Positions 1 through 7,473 of a stretch of DNA of 14,049 nucleotides are shown in pieces (within the stretch, counting starts at the first letter, position 1; each line of letters starts with the position of its first letter). The position numbers were made by a program, and so were the translations under genes. The notes below the pieces were generated by a model. The model did no database searches and was not told where the DNA came from. It saw only the letters and a program-made list of their open reading frames with translations. Origin of the DNA: an uncultured Gammaproteobacteria bacterium (GTDB taxonomy: Bacteria; Pseudomonadota; Gammaproteobacteria; Rariloculales; Rariloculaceae); contig CAMPKU010000109.1 of assembly GCA_946887385.1 (NCBI GenBank), forward strand, positions 1-14,049, read 5' to 3'.

Positions 1-19
1 GATTTATAAATCCGTCCCC
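1..19. repeat. Truncated copy of a 26-bp REP-like palindrome
   Basis: The first 19 bases of the window are identical to positions 8-26 of the perfect palindrome at 6443-6468 (GATTTATAAATCCGTCCCC). The left seven bases lie outside the window. The copy sits 9 bp downstream of the stop codon of the PQQ dehydrogenase gene. Location at a gene 3' end and near-identity with the second copy suggest a dispersed REP-like element that may also fold as a 3' hairpin in RNA. Family membership is inferred, because only two copies are visible. Confidence 0.75.
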
Positions 20-28
20 GGTCCCGCT

Positions 29-2002
29 TCACCCCCGCGGCAACGCAAACACGATATACGCCCGCTCCAACGGCGGCGCCGCGGGCGCCGGCTCCAGCAG
101 CGGCGCGAACAGCCCGGCCCCGGCCGCCACGGGCACGGCCAAGTACTGGCGCCCGCCGAGCTCATACGTGGCCGGGATGCCTTCCGAGCCGCCCGGCAGC
201 GTGTACGACCACAGCACGTCGCCGTTGTCGCGATCGTAAGCGCGCAGCTGCCGGTCCTGCGCCGTGGCTGCAAACACGATACCGCCGGCCGTGACGAGCG
301 GCGCGCCGCGCGGGAAGTGCGCGCCCACGTCTTCACCTAGCCCAAGCACGCCGCCGTGCGGCTTGCGCCATTTGATCTCGCCCGTGTTCAAGTCGTAGGC
401 CGTGATCTCCGACCACGGCGGGCCCATCGCGCCCATGCCGTTCGTTGGGCTGCGCAGGAAGTCGTACGGCACCGCGTAGCGCACGGGTCCTGCGGCTGCT
501 GCCGCTTTCGCGGCGGCCATCGTCGCCGCGGCTTGCTCGGGCGTCACCACGGGGCCGTTCACCGTGCGCGCCGACGGCTCCTCGTCGGTGAGCTCCACGC
601 GCAGCATCACGGGCAAGTTTTTCGAGACCACATAGAGCTCGCCGTTCACGGGATCCACGGCCGAGCCCGCCCAGTTGGCGCCGCCGTTGTGGCCCGGCAT
701 GCCGATCGAGCCCTGAAAGCTCGGCGGTGTGAACAGGCCTTCGTTGCGGCTGTAGCGCAGCTTCTGCCGCAGCACTTCTTGCTCGGCTTCGGGCAAGTAC
801 GGATTGATGTCGGCGGCCGTGAACATTTGCCGCGCGAACGGCGCCGGCTTGGTTGGGAACGGTTGAGTGGGCGACGTGTGCTCGCCCGGCACGTCGGATT
901 GCGGCACGCGGCGCTCCTCGATCGGCCAGATCGGCTCGCCGCTCCGGCGATCGAACACGAACAGGAAGCCGTGCTTCGTGGCCTGAGCCACGACCTCGCG
1001 CGTGCGGCGCCCGTCGCGGATCGTGAGCAGCTTCGGCGCTTGCGGCAGGTCGTAATCCCACAGGTCGTGGTGCACGAGTTGCTGGTGCCAGAGCCGGCGG
1101 CCCGTGCGCGCGTCGAGCGCGACGAGCGAGTTCGCATACAAATTGTTGCCTTCGCGATTGCCGCCGAAGAAGTCGTAGCGGGCCGTGCCGAACGGGATGA
1201 ACGCGATGCCGTTCTCTTCGTCGACGGTCATCTCGCTCCAGTTGTGCACGCCGCCGGCCGTGGGCTGAGCACCTTTGGGCCACGTGTCGTAGCCGAATTC
1301 GCCTTCGTGCGGGATGCTATGGAACACCCACTCGAGCTCGCCCGTCACCACGTCGTACGCCTGCACGTCGCCCGGCGTCGACGCATAGCCCGCGCCTTGA
1401 GCGGGCAGCGACACGATCATGAGATCGCGGAACACGCGGCCCGGATTGCTGGTGTGCAGCGGCCGCACCTCGGCGATGTCCCAGCCTTCGGCCGCCAGCC
1501 CGTCGCGCAGATCCACGCGGCCGTCGGTGCCGAAGCTGGTCACGGTCTCGCCGGTGCGCGCATTCAGCGCCGTGAGGAAGCCCGCGTTCAAGTAGAGCAG
1601 GCGGCGGTCGCTGCCGTCGGCGCTTTGCCAGTAGTTGATGCCGCGTGCGGTGACCGGCCCTTCATGCGGATGCGCCCAGAGCTCGCGGCCCGTGGCGGCG
1701 TCGAGCGCCACGATCTCGTTGTCGCGCGCGAGCACGTACATCACGTTGTCGACCACGATGGGATTGAAGACGAAGCTGCGCTCGCCGACGGGAAAGCTCC
1801 ACGCCACCTCGAGCTGCGCGACGTTCGACTTGTTGATCTCATCGAGCGAGGAGTACTGCGAGGAATGGCCGCCGCCGCCGTAGGTGCGCCAGGTGGTGTA
1901 AGGCCGCTCGGCGTCGCGGCCGCTTTGAGCCTGTGCCGCCGCGGCGGCGCCCAAGGCGGCGAGCAGGGCGAGGGCGGCGGTTCGACTCTTATGGCTGCGC
2001 AT
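29..2002 (-). CDS. PQQ-dependent membrane/periplasmic dehydrogenase, glucose-dehydrogenase-like quinoprotein
   Basis: This 657-residue protein has a Sec signal peptide (basic N-terminus, Ala/Leu-rich core, likely cleavage after AQA at residue 25), so the enzyme should work in the periplasm. The rest is the eight-bladed propeller of PQQ dehydrogenases, with repeated W-motif-like strands such as VALDAATGRELWA and VALDARTGRRLWH. HHDLWDYD (residues 311-318) and ATKHG (341-345) match the segments that carry the catalytic Asp and a PQQ-contacting Lys in the Gcd glucose dehydrogenase family. No CxxCH is present, so there is no fused cytochrome c. The five N-terminal membrane helices of Gcd are also missing, so electrons would need a separate acceptor. 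The ATG at 2000-2002 is preceded by GGGAG at a good distance. Substrate (sugar or alcohol) cannot be told. An Ala-rich stretch near residues 500-515 is unusual but in frame. No PQQ biosynthesis genes are visible. Confidence 0.93.
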   Translation of the reverse strand: MRSHKSRTAALALLAALGAAAAAQAQSGRDAERPYTTWRTYGGGGHSSQYSSLDEINKSNVAQLEVAWSFPVGERSFVFNPIVVDNVMYVLARDNEIVALDAATGRELWAHPHEGPVTARGINYWQSADGSDRRLLYLNAGFLTALNARTGETVTSFGTDGRVDLRDGLAAEGWDIAEVRPLHTSNPGRVFRDLMIVSLPAQGAGYASTPGDVQAYDVVTGELEWVFHSIPHEGEFGYDTWPKGAQPTAGGVHNWSEMTVDEENGIAFIPFGTARYDFFGGNREGNNLYANSLVALDARTGRRLWHQQLVHHDLWDYDLPQAPKLLTIRDGRRTREVVAQATKHGFLFVFDRRSGEPIWPIEERRVPQSDVPGEHTSPTQPFPTKPAPFARQMFTAADINPYLPEAEQEVLRQKLRYSRNEGLFTPPSFQGSIGMPGHNGGANWAGSAVDPVNGELYVVSKNLPVMLRVELTDEEPSARTVNGPVVTPEQAAATMAAAKAAAAAGPVRYAVPYDFLRSPTNGMGAMGPPWSEITAYDLNTGEIKWRKPHGGVLGLGEDVGAHFPRGAPLVTAGGIVFAATAQDRQLRAYDRDNGDVLWSYTLPGGSEGIPATYELGGRQYLAVPVAAGAGLFAPLLEPAPAAPPLERAYIVFALPRG

Positions 2003-2060
2003 ACGGTTCTCCCGGAGTGCGGTCGATGACCCAGAAAGCAGTCTACTTCAGGCCGGGTTG

Positions 2061-2076
2061 TGTCAACTAATTGACA
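2061..2076. promoter_or_regulatory. Palindrome with back-to-back -35-like hexamers in a divergent promoter region
   Basis: TGTCAA-CTAA-TTGACA is a perfect inverted repeat between the PQQ dehydrogenase (-) and the hydrolase gene (+). Each arm read outward is TTGACA, the consensus sigma-70 -35 hexamer. On the minus strand TAGACT follows after a 15-base spacer and could act as a -10 element. On the plus strand GGGTAT or GGTATA follow after 18-19 bases, which is weaker. The palindrome may be an operator, two overlapping promoters, or both. The arms and their positions are read directly; the function is inferred. Confidence 0.45.
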
Positions 2077-2151
2077 GAAACCGCGGAGCACTTCGGGTAT
2101 ACAAGGTGCCCAACCTCGCGCTCACTCCGCGTCGGAAGCGCGTGCCGCAAC

Positions 2152-2159
2152 AGAAGAGG
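2152..2159 (+). promoter_or_regulatory. Shine-Dalgarno fixing the GTG start of the hydrolase gene
   Basis: AGAAGAGG ends seven bases before the GTG at 2167. It decides the start in favour of GTG 2167 over the in-frame TTG at 2071, which lies within the TTGACA promoter-like hexamer. The 32 codons between the two look like leader sequence. Confidence 0.75.
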
Positions 2160-2166
2160 TAAGGCC

Positions 2167-3843
2167 GTGCGAATCGGACTCGTGCTGGTGCATGGCGTGG
2201 GCGAGCAACGCCGCTTCGATCACCTGTGCGCCGAGGTCAAGAGCTTCGTCGCCGCGTTGTCGACCGTGCCGAACTTGAAGGTGACGGTGGAGACGCGCAA
2301 CAGCCAAGACGCCGAGCTCGGCGCCGCGCACGAGAGCTGGCGTGCCGACTCGAGCGCCCCGGTGAAAATTCACGTGAAGCACGAGCTGCGCGGCGACGTG
2401 GTCTGCCTGTGTGTGCACGAAGTTTGGTGGGCCGATCTCGACGACAAGGAAACGCTCTGGAATCGCTTCAAGTTCTGGTTGTGGGGCTTGGGTTTCTGGG
2501 GCGTGAAGAAATTCTCGGCGGCCACGTTGCAAGGCGGTCAGCTCGACATGCAACCGCCGAAATTTCCGCCGTTCAAGTGGGGCGGAGACGTGGCGCGCGA
2601 GATCGTCGTGCGCGCGCGGCTCTGGACGTTCGCGAACGTGTTCTTACTCTCCGCGCTCACGGTGAACGTGGCGAACTACGTTTTGCGCCAGCTGCGGCTG
2701 GGCCAGCTGCCGCTCCCCGGCATCGAAATGTTCTACCAGTTCGTGGGCGACGTGAAGCTCTATCAGGATCGCGGCCAGCCGCAGCACGGGCCGCTCACGG
2801 ATCTCGGCGATCCGCGCCGCGTGGCCATTCGCCGCCGCCTGGTGCGCGTGCTCGTCGACGCGTACCGCGAGCGCTACGACCGCTGGTACGTGCTGGCCCA
2901 CAGCTTGGGCACGGTGGTGGCGCTGAACGGCCTGATGGAGACCGACCACGCGCTGCCGAATTATCTGAGCCAGGAGACCTGGGCCAGCCTCGTCGCGGCG
3001 CACGACCCCGTGATCGGCATGCTGCCGCCCGGCAAGGCTCGCTCCGTGGAGGGTATGCGCCCCGCGCGGCCCGCATGGATCGCGGCGAACGACGCGGTCC
3101 TCGACCGAAAAATTCTGTTCGCGCGGCTGCGCGGGCTCGTGACCTACGGCTCGCCGCTCGATAAGTTCGCGTACTTGTGGAGTCAGATCGTCAACATCAA
3201 CCACGACACCGCGCCGTGGCGGCCCGGTAACGGCGAGCGCACGGTGCCGTTCGAGTGGATCAACGTTTACGACCACACCGATCCCGTGTCGGCGGGCCTC
3301 GAAGCGTACGAGGGCGGCAGCATCCCGGCGGATTCGCCGAAGCCCGTGAACTTGGCGTACAAGGCGTCGTGGGTGCTGCTGCTGAGCCACCTGAAGTACC
3401 TGGCGCTGCGGCGCAACGGCGAGCACTTGCCGCAAGATCAGTTCGTGCTGCGCTTGATCGCATGGATCCTGCGCGGCGACGCACCGTTCCAAGAGCCGGA
3501 TCCGGACACGGACCGCAACTGGTATCGAAGGAAGTCGGGCGTCTTCGGTCTGGCGCTGCGGGCGCCGATGTGGCTCGTGGCCGCGGCGCTCTTGACGGCG
3601 GCGCTCGGCTATCTCGGCATTCCTGCGATCCTCGAGATCGCGAAGTGGCTTGCCGGCCTGCCGCTGCTCGCCGGCACGGGTGTGAACGACTTCTTCGCAG
3701 GGCTCGAGCGCGGCTTTGCAGGCTTGACGCTGCCAGAGCGCATGCTCGGCGTGCTCGTTGCCGGCGCTGCGATCGTGACGTTGGCGGGCGGCGTGCGGCG
3801 CTTTCTCGAGCGAGAGCCGCGAACCAGTGGAGGCACGCGATGA
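2167..3843 (+). CDS. Alpha/beta-hydrolase (lipase/esterase-like) with membrane segments
   Basis: The GTG start gives 558 residues opening directly with a hydrolase strand and oxyanion-type turn, MRIGLVLVHGVGE. The nucleophile elbow is AHSLG with Ser246. TYGSPLDKF (326-334) and YDHTDPVS (368-375, candidate Asp372) follow, and His408 in LLSHLKYL can complete a Ser-Asp-His triad. A Trp-rich stretch (88-112) and a hydrophobic segment (about 152-173) interrupt the fold. Two clear hydrophobic helices follow at about 466-487 and 526-543, so the protein is probably anchored in the inner membrane by its C-terminus. No signal peptide is seen. Lipase, phospholipase or esterase activity fits the fold; the substrate is unknown. 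The stop overlaps the start of the next gene (ATGA), which implies translational coupling and a shared task with the muramidase-peptidase-hydrolase fusion. I do not recognise a named family beyond the general hydrolase fold. Confidence 0.85.
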   Translation: MRIGLVLVHGVGEQRRFDHLCAEVKSFVAALSTVPNLKVTVETRNSQDAELGAAHESWRADSSAPVKIHVKHELRGDVVCLCVHEVWWADLDDKETLWNRFKFWLWGLGFWGVKKFSAATLQGGQLDMQPPKFPPFKWGGDVAREIVVRARLWTFANVFLLSALTVNVANYVLRQLRLGQLPLPGIEMFYQFVGDVKLYQDRGQPQHGPLTDLGDPRRVAIRRRLVRVLVDAYRERYDRWYVLAHSLGTVVALNGLMETDHALPNYLSQETWASLVAAHDPVIGMLPPGKARSVEGMRPARPAWIAANDAVLDRKILFARLRGLVTYGSPLDKFAYLWSQIVNINHDTAPWRPGNGERTVPFEWINVYDHTDPVSAGLEAYEGGSIPADSPKPVNLAYKASWVLLLSHLKYLALRRNGEHLPQDQFVLRLIAWILRGDAPFQEPDPDTDRNWYRRKSGVFGLALRAPMWLVAAALLTAALGYLGIPAILEIAKWLAGLPLLAGTGVNDFFAGLERGFAGLTLPERMLGVLVAGAAIVTLAGGVRRFLEREPRTSGGTR

Positions 3844-6458
3844 CGACACATGTATCCGATCAGGCCTGGACCGAGCTCGCTCGTGGCCTCGACGTGCACG
3901 AGGCCGCGCTCAGGGCCGTCGCCGCGGTCGAGGCCAGCGGCAGCGGCTTCGTGAAAATCGGCGCGCGTTTGCAGCCGAAGGTGCTGTTCGAAGGGCACGC
4001 GTTTCACCGGCTCACGGGCGGCCGGTTCGCGCAGCAAGCGCCGAACTTGAGCTACGCGAAGTGGGATCGCACGCAGTACTCGGGCAGCCTGGCCGGGGAG
4101 TGGCAGCGGCTCGAGGCCGCCTGCGCGCTCGACCGCCCCGCGGCGCTTCAGTCCGCGAGCTGGGGCATGTTTCAGATCATGGGCTTCAACTACGCGTACT
4201 GCGGTTGCGGCGACGTGGAAGCCTTCGTGGCGCAGCAGCACGCGGGCGCCGACGAGCAGCTGGCCTGCTTCGCGCGCTTCATCGAGCGGCCGCCGTACCT
4301 CGCCGCGTTGCGCGACAAGCAATGGACCGCGTTCGCCGCGGCCTACAACGGGCCGGCGCACGCGAAGAACCGCTACGCAGACAAGATGGCGGCCGCGTAC
4401 GCTAAGCTCGCTCGCAAGCCGCGCCCCGCCGCGCGCGCCGCGCGCACGCGCGCCGGCACGGCGCCGCCCGCGGATGCGGCAGCGCTGCCGCCGGGCCGTG
4501 CCGCTTTCGAGCCGGTGCACGCGGTGCAGCGGCGCAATCGGCACAAGCGCAACGTGCGGCCCGACGCCATCGATCTTCGCGACTGGGAGTACCGGCCGAG
4601 CATTGCGGTTGCGCCGCCGGCCACGCTGTGGCCGAAGCGGCCGGGCAAAGCGAAGCAGCAGGGCGACACGAGCGCCTGCACGGGCTTCTCGCTCGCCAGT
4701 GTGCTCGAGCACCTGCTCGTGACATCCGGAAAACGCGCCGAAGCGATTTCGGGCTTCATGCTTTACAGCATGGCGCGCCGCTACGACGAGTGGGCCGAGG
4801 ACGAGACCGACGACAGCGGCTCGTCGCTGCGCGGCGCGCTAAAGGGCTGGGCGAAGCACGGCGCGAGCCGCGAGCGGCTGTGGAATAAGCTCGGCATGCC
4901 GCCGGCGAGCAACGATCCCGGCCAGGACTGGTGGCTCGACGCCGTGAAGCGGCCGATGGGCGCGTATTACCGCATCGCGCCGGAGAACGTGCGCGACATG
5001 CACGTGGCGCTGAACGAAGTCGGCGCAATCTACGCGAGCGCCTTCACGCACGACGGCTGGGACACGCTGCTCGAGAGCAAGCGCTCGGCGGTGCCGAAAG
5101 ACGTGCGCGCGATACCGGTGATTCCGGCGGGGCGCGGCTCGCACGATCAAGGCCATGCGTTCGCGATCGTCGGCTACACGAACTTAGGCTTCATCGTGCA
5201 GAACTCCTGGGGCTCGGAATGGGGCCGCGCCGGCTTCGCCGTGCTCGAGTACTCGGACTGGCTGCGCAACGCCATGGACTGCTGGATCGTGCAGCTCGGC
5301 GTGGTCACGGTGGAGCACGAGGCCGTGTCGCGGTCGCCGTCGCTGCGTGTGGAGCGGCGCGCGGGCCGCGACGTGGCCGTGATCTCGAGCAACGAGACGC
5401 TCGCGGATCACGAGATCTCGCCGTTCGTCGTCAACATGGAGAACGAAGGCCGTTTGAGCCAGCGCGGGCGCTTTCGTACCAACTTCGACGACTTGAAGGC
5501 GTTGCTCACGAACCATGTGCCCGTGGCGCGGCAGCGTTGGCAGCTGCAGCCGAAAGAGCCGATGGACATCGCGATCTACGCGCACGGCGGTCTCACCGAC
5601 GAGGACGCGGCTGCCGAGACTGCGCGAGCGTGGGTGCCGCACCTGTACACGAACCGCATCTTCCCGATCTTCTTGATGTGGGAGACAGGCGCGGTGATGA
5701 CGCTGCGCAACATGTTCCAGGACGTCACGCGCGGCGAAGCCGAGCTCGCGGCCGCGGGCGGGCGGTGGGAGCGGTTCAAGCAGCGGTTTGCGGAGTGGAA
5801 GGACGAGCGGCTGGAAGGGCTCGCGCGCTTTCCGGGCGGCCGGATGTGGGCGGAGATGAAGCAGAACGCGGCGGCGTTGTCGGGGCACACCGGCGCGGGC
5901 ATCGTGCAGCTGTTCGATCTCTTCAACGACAAGGCCATGCGAGCGGCGCTGCCGCCCGTTCGTCTACATTTGATCGGCCACTCGGCCGGCGCGATCGTGC
6001 ACAGCCATCTTGGCGCGCGGGCGATTCGCCAAGGCCTCGACGTGCAGTCGATCTCGCTGCTCGCACCGGCCGTGCGGCTCGAAGACTTCGACAATCTGCT
6101 TGGCCGCGCCATCGCGCAGCAGCAAATTCGCCTGTTCATCGCCAACCTCACGGACGCCGCCGAGCGCAGCGACGAGACCTGCAAACCCTACGGCCACTCG
6201 CTGCTTTACCTGGTGTCGCGTTCGTTCGAGGAGCACGAGGAAACGCCGCTGCTCGGCATGGAGAGGCACCTGGTGCCCGCGCTCGTCACTCGCCGCTGGG
6301 CCGCGAACGTGCGTCAGCTGCGCTGCCCCGGCGGGATGTGGGACGGCGCCTCGGCGGCTACGCGCGCCACCACGCACGGCGGCGTAGATGACGACGAGGC
6401 TGTGCGCGAGGCTGTCGCCGCTTTCATCCGCGCGCCGAAAGAGGGGACGGATTTATAA
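3840..6458 (+). CDS. Three-domain fusion: N-acetylmuramidase, papain-like C1 peptidase and alpha/beta-hydrolase
   Basis: The ATG in the ATGA overlap gives 872 residues with three enzyme domains. Residues about 8-190 match the N-acetylmuramidase (DUF3380) domain of phage-type endolysins: AAVEASGSGF with candidate catalytic Glu31, EGHAFHRLTG, SASWGMFQIMGFNYAYCG and AAYNGPAHAKNRYADK. A basic, Ala/Pro-rich linker follows (190-240). Residues about 243-485 are a papain-like C1 peptidase: Gln274 and Cys280 in QGDTSACTGFS, His439 in QGHAFAIVGY and Asn455 in VQNSWGSEWG. Residues about 570-865 are an alpha/beta-hydrolase: IYAHGGLTDE, nucleophile Ser715 in LIGHSAG, candidate Asp772 or Asp778 and His786 in PYGHSLLYL. 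No signal peptide or membrane helix is evident, so delivery would need lysis, a secretion system or its membrane-bound partner encoded just upstream. The three activities would cut glycan, peptide and ester bonds. The stop codon lies in the centre of a palindrome. An antibacterial or lytic role is inference. Confidence 0.9.
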   Translation: MTTHVSDQAWTELARGLDVHEAALRAVAAVEASGSGFVKIGARLQPKVLFEGHAFHRLTGGRFAQQAPNLSYAKWDRTQYSGSLAGEWQRLEAACALDRPAALQSASWGMFQIMGFNYAYCGCGDVEAFVAQQHAGADEQLACFARFIERPPYLAALRDKQWTAFAAAYNGPAHAKNRYADKMAAAYAKLARKPRPAARAARTRAGTAPPADAAALPPGRAAFEPVHAVQRRNRHKRNVRPDAIDLRDWEYRPSIAVAPPATLWPKRPGKAKQQGDTSACTGFSLASVLEHLLVTSGKRAEAISGFMLYSMARRYDEWAEDETDDSGSSLRGALKGWAKHGASRERLWNKLGMPPASNDPGQDWWLDAVKRPMGAYYRIAPENVRDMHVALNEVGAIYASAFTHDGWDTLLESKRSAVPKDVRAIPVIPAGRGSHDQGHAFAIVGYTNLGFIVQNSWGSEWGRAGFAVLEYSDWLRNAMDCWIVQLGVVTVEHEAVSRSPSLRVERRAGRDVAVISSNETLADHEISPFVVNMENEGRLSQRGRFRTNFDDLKALLTNHVPVARQRWQLQPKEPMDIAIYAHGGLTDEDAAAETARAWVPHLYTNRIFPIFLMWETGAVMTLRNMFQDVTRGEAELAAAGGRWERFKQRFAEWKDERLEGLARFPGGRMWAEMKQNAAALSGHTGAGIVQLFDLFNDKAMRAALPPVRLHLIGHSAGAIVHSHLGARAIRQGLDVQSISLLAPAVRLEDFDNLLGRAIAQQQIRLFIANLTDAAERSDETCKPYGHSLLYLVSRSFEEHEETPLLGMERHLVPALVTRRWAANVRQLRCPGGMWDGASAATRATTHGGVDDDEAVREAVAAFIRAPKEGTDL

Positions 6459-6468
6459 ATCCGTCCCC
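6443..6468. repeat. Perfect 26-bp REP-like palindrome between convergent genes
   Basis: The half-site GGGGACGGATTTA is followed immediately by its exact reverse complement. The TAA stop of the fusion gene (6456-6458) lies in the centre, so the palindrome supplies the last codons (G-T-D-L). The end of the Calx-beta gene is 18 bp beyond it. Such GC-armed palindromes at convergent gene ends resemble REP elements and can form a cruciform or an RNA hairpin. A CGTCCCCG block repeats at 6476-6483, perhaps a decayed further copy. The palindrome itself is certain; its REP or terminator role is inferred. Confidence 0.85.
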
Positions 6469-6486
6469 GGGAGCGCGTCCCCGCCA

Positions 6487-7413
6487 TCAGTCGTCGTCGT
6501 TGATCACGACTTCGATGCGCGCCACCGCCACGCCCGGCGGGTTCGCTGTTTCGCCGGCCACCACGTGCACGTAGAAGTTCTCGGGGCCCTCGGCACTGCG
6601 GTCGCCGATGATGGGAACGTGCACGGTGCGATTTTGCTCGCCGGTGTTGAAGCGCTCCACGCGCGGCTCGAGGCGCGCGAAGTCGGCGCCCGTTCGCGCC
6701 GTGCCGTCCGTCGTCCACCACGTGAACGACGACACGCCGCGGCGGCCGCCATCGCGCAGCACGAGCACCGCGGCGCTCGCATCGGCCTCCGAGATGGTCA
6801 TCACTTCCACTCCGAAGCCGATCGTTTCCGGGCGGGCCGGCACTTCGGGCTCGGGCGGCGGAACCGGTCGGGGCTCGGGGCGCGGTTGCGGAGCTGTGGC
6901 CGCCGTTGCGGCCGAGGGTTCGGGCTCGGCTTGTGGGGCGGGCGCCGTAACGGGCGGCGCGGTCTCGGCTGTAGCGGGACCGTCGTCTGGCGCGGCGGCG
7001 GGCGGCTGCACGGCTTCCGGCGCTTCTGCGTCGGGAGCTTCTGCTTCGGGCGCTTCGCCCCCGATGCTGGTCGGCATGCTGACGCCGGCCACGCCGCCGC
7101 CGTCGACCACCTCGGTGCCGGGCTCGCTCTGCGTGGGCCGCGCGCCCGCGGGCTCTTGGTTCGGGCCGGCGAACAGGTCCGTCACCCTCGACAAGTCGAG
7201 GCGCAGCGCCGTGAGCGTCTCGAAATTGAAGTACACCGCCACCAGGCCTGCTACCAGCAAGGCCACGGCGGCGAAGCGGAAGACCCGCGCGAGCGGCGCC
7301 GTGCGTTTCGCCTCGCGCATGCGCCGCGCGTAGCGCTGCACGTCGCGCGGATCCATCTGCCACTGATCGCCGGGGGCCTCGGGGCCTAACGTGGGCGGCT
7401 TACGTCTGTTCAT
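6487..7413 (-). CDS. Single-pass membrane protein with a C-terminal Calx-beta domain
   Basis: The ATG at 7411-7413 gives 308 residues. The N-terminal 43 residues are basic and presumably cytoplasmic; one helix (about 44-62, FAAVALLVAGLVAVYF) spans the membrane. A long Pro/Ala/Glu-rich linker (about 85-197, with EAPEAEAPDAEAPEA-type repeats) would reach into the periplasm. Residues about 200-308 match a Calx-beta domain: TISEADASAAVLVLR, WWTTDGTARTGADF, VHVPIIGDRSAEGPENFYVHV and a terminal INDDD. Calx-beta domains bind calcium or act as adhesive modules; the acidic C-terminus fits calcium binding. An in-frame upstream start at 7587 was rejected because it would run through the divergent GGDEF gene and the added residues look non-coding. 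The gene diverges from the diguanylate cyclase, a suggestive but unproven link. No particular cellular function is known to me. Confidence 0.8.
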   Translation of the reverse strand: MNRRKPPTLGPEAPGDQWQMDPRDVQRYARRMREAKRTAPLARVFRFAAVALLVAGLVAVYFNFETLTALRLDLSRVTDLFAGPNQEPAGARPTQSEPGTEVVDGGGVAGVSMPTSIGGEAPEAEAPDAEAPEAVQPPAAAPDDGPATAETAPPVTAPAPQAEPEPSAATAATAPQPRPEPRPVPPPEPEVPARPETIGFGVEVMTISEADASAAVLVLRDGGRRGVSSFTWWTTDGTARTGADFARLEPRVERFNTGEQNRTVHVPIIGDRSAEGPENFYVHVVAGETANPPGVAVARIEVVINDDD

Positions 7414-7473
7414 CGGCCAATTATGGCATCTCGTCACACCGGCGCTGGCCGGTTTGGCCCTATCGTCACGCGC

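Noticed and set aside
356..2029. 557-residue open frame opposite the PQQ dehydrogenase gene
   Set aside because: It is Arg/Ala/His-rich without any family motif, and the other strand encodes a convincing quinoprotein with signal peptide. It is a high-GC shadow frame.
2644..3849. 401-residue minus-strand frame opposite the hydrolase gene
   Set aside because: Composition is typical of antisense shadow frames (H, R, Q and A-rich) and no motif is visible.
3840..4420. Prophage remnant, because the muramidase is endolysin-like
   Set aside because: No holin, spanin, structural or integrase gene is nearby and the domain is fused to two other enzymes with the same base composition as its surroundings.
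4931..6391. 486-residue second plus-strand frame within the fusion gene
   Set aside because: It is Arg-rich with no domain, while the overlapping frame carries the peptidase and hydrolase active sites.
1..6468. Composite mobile element bounded by the two palindrome copies
   Set aside because: There is no transposase, no target-site duplication visible, and both copies lie at gene 3' ends, as expected for independent REP-like insertions.
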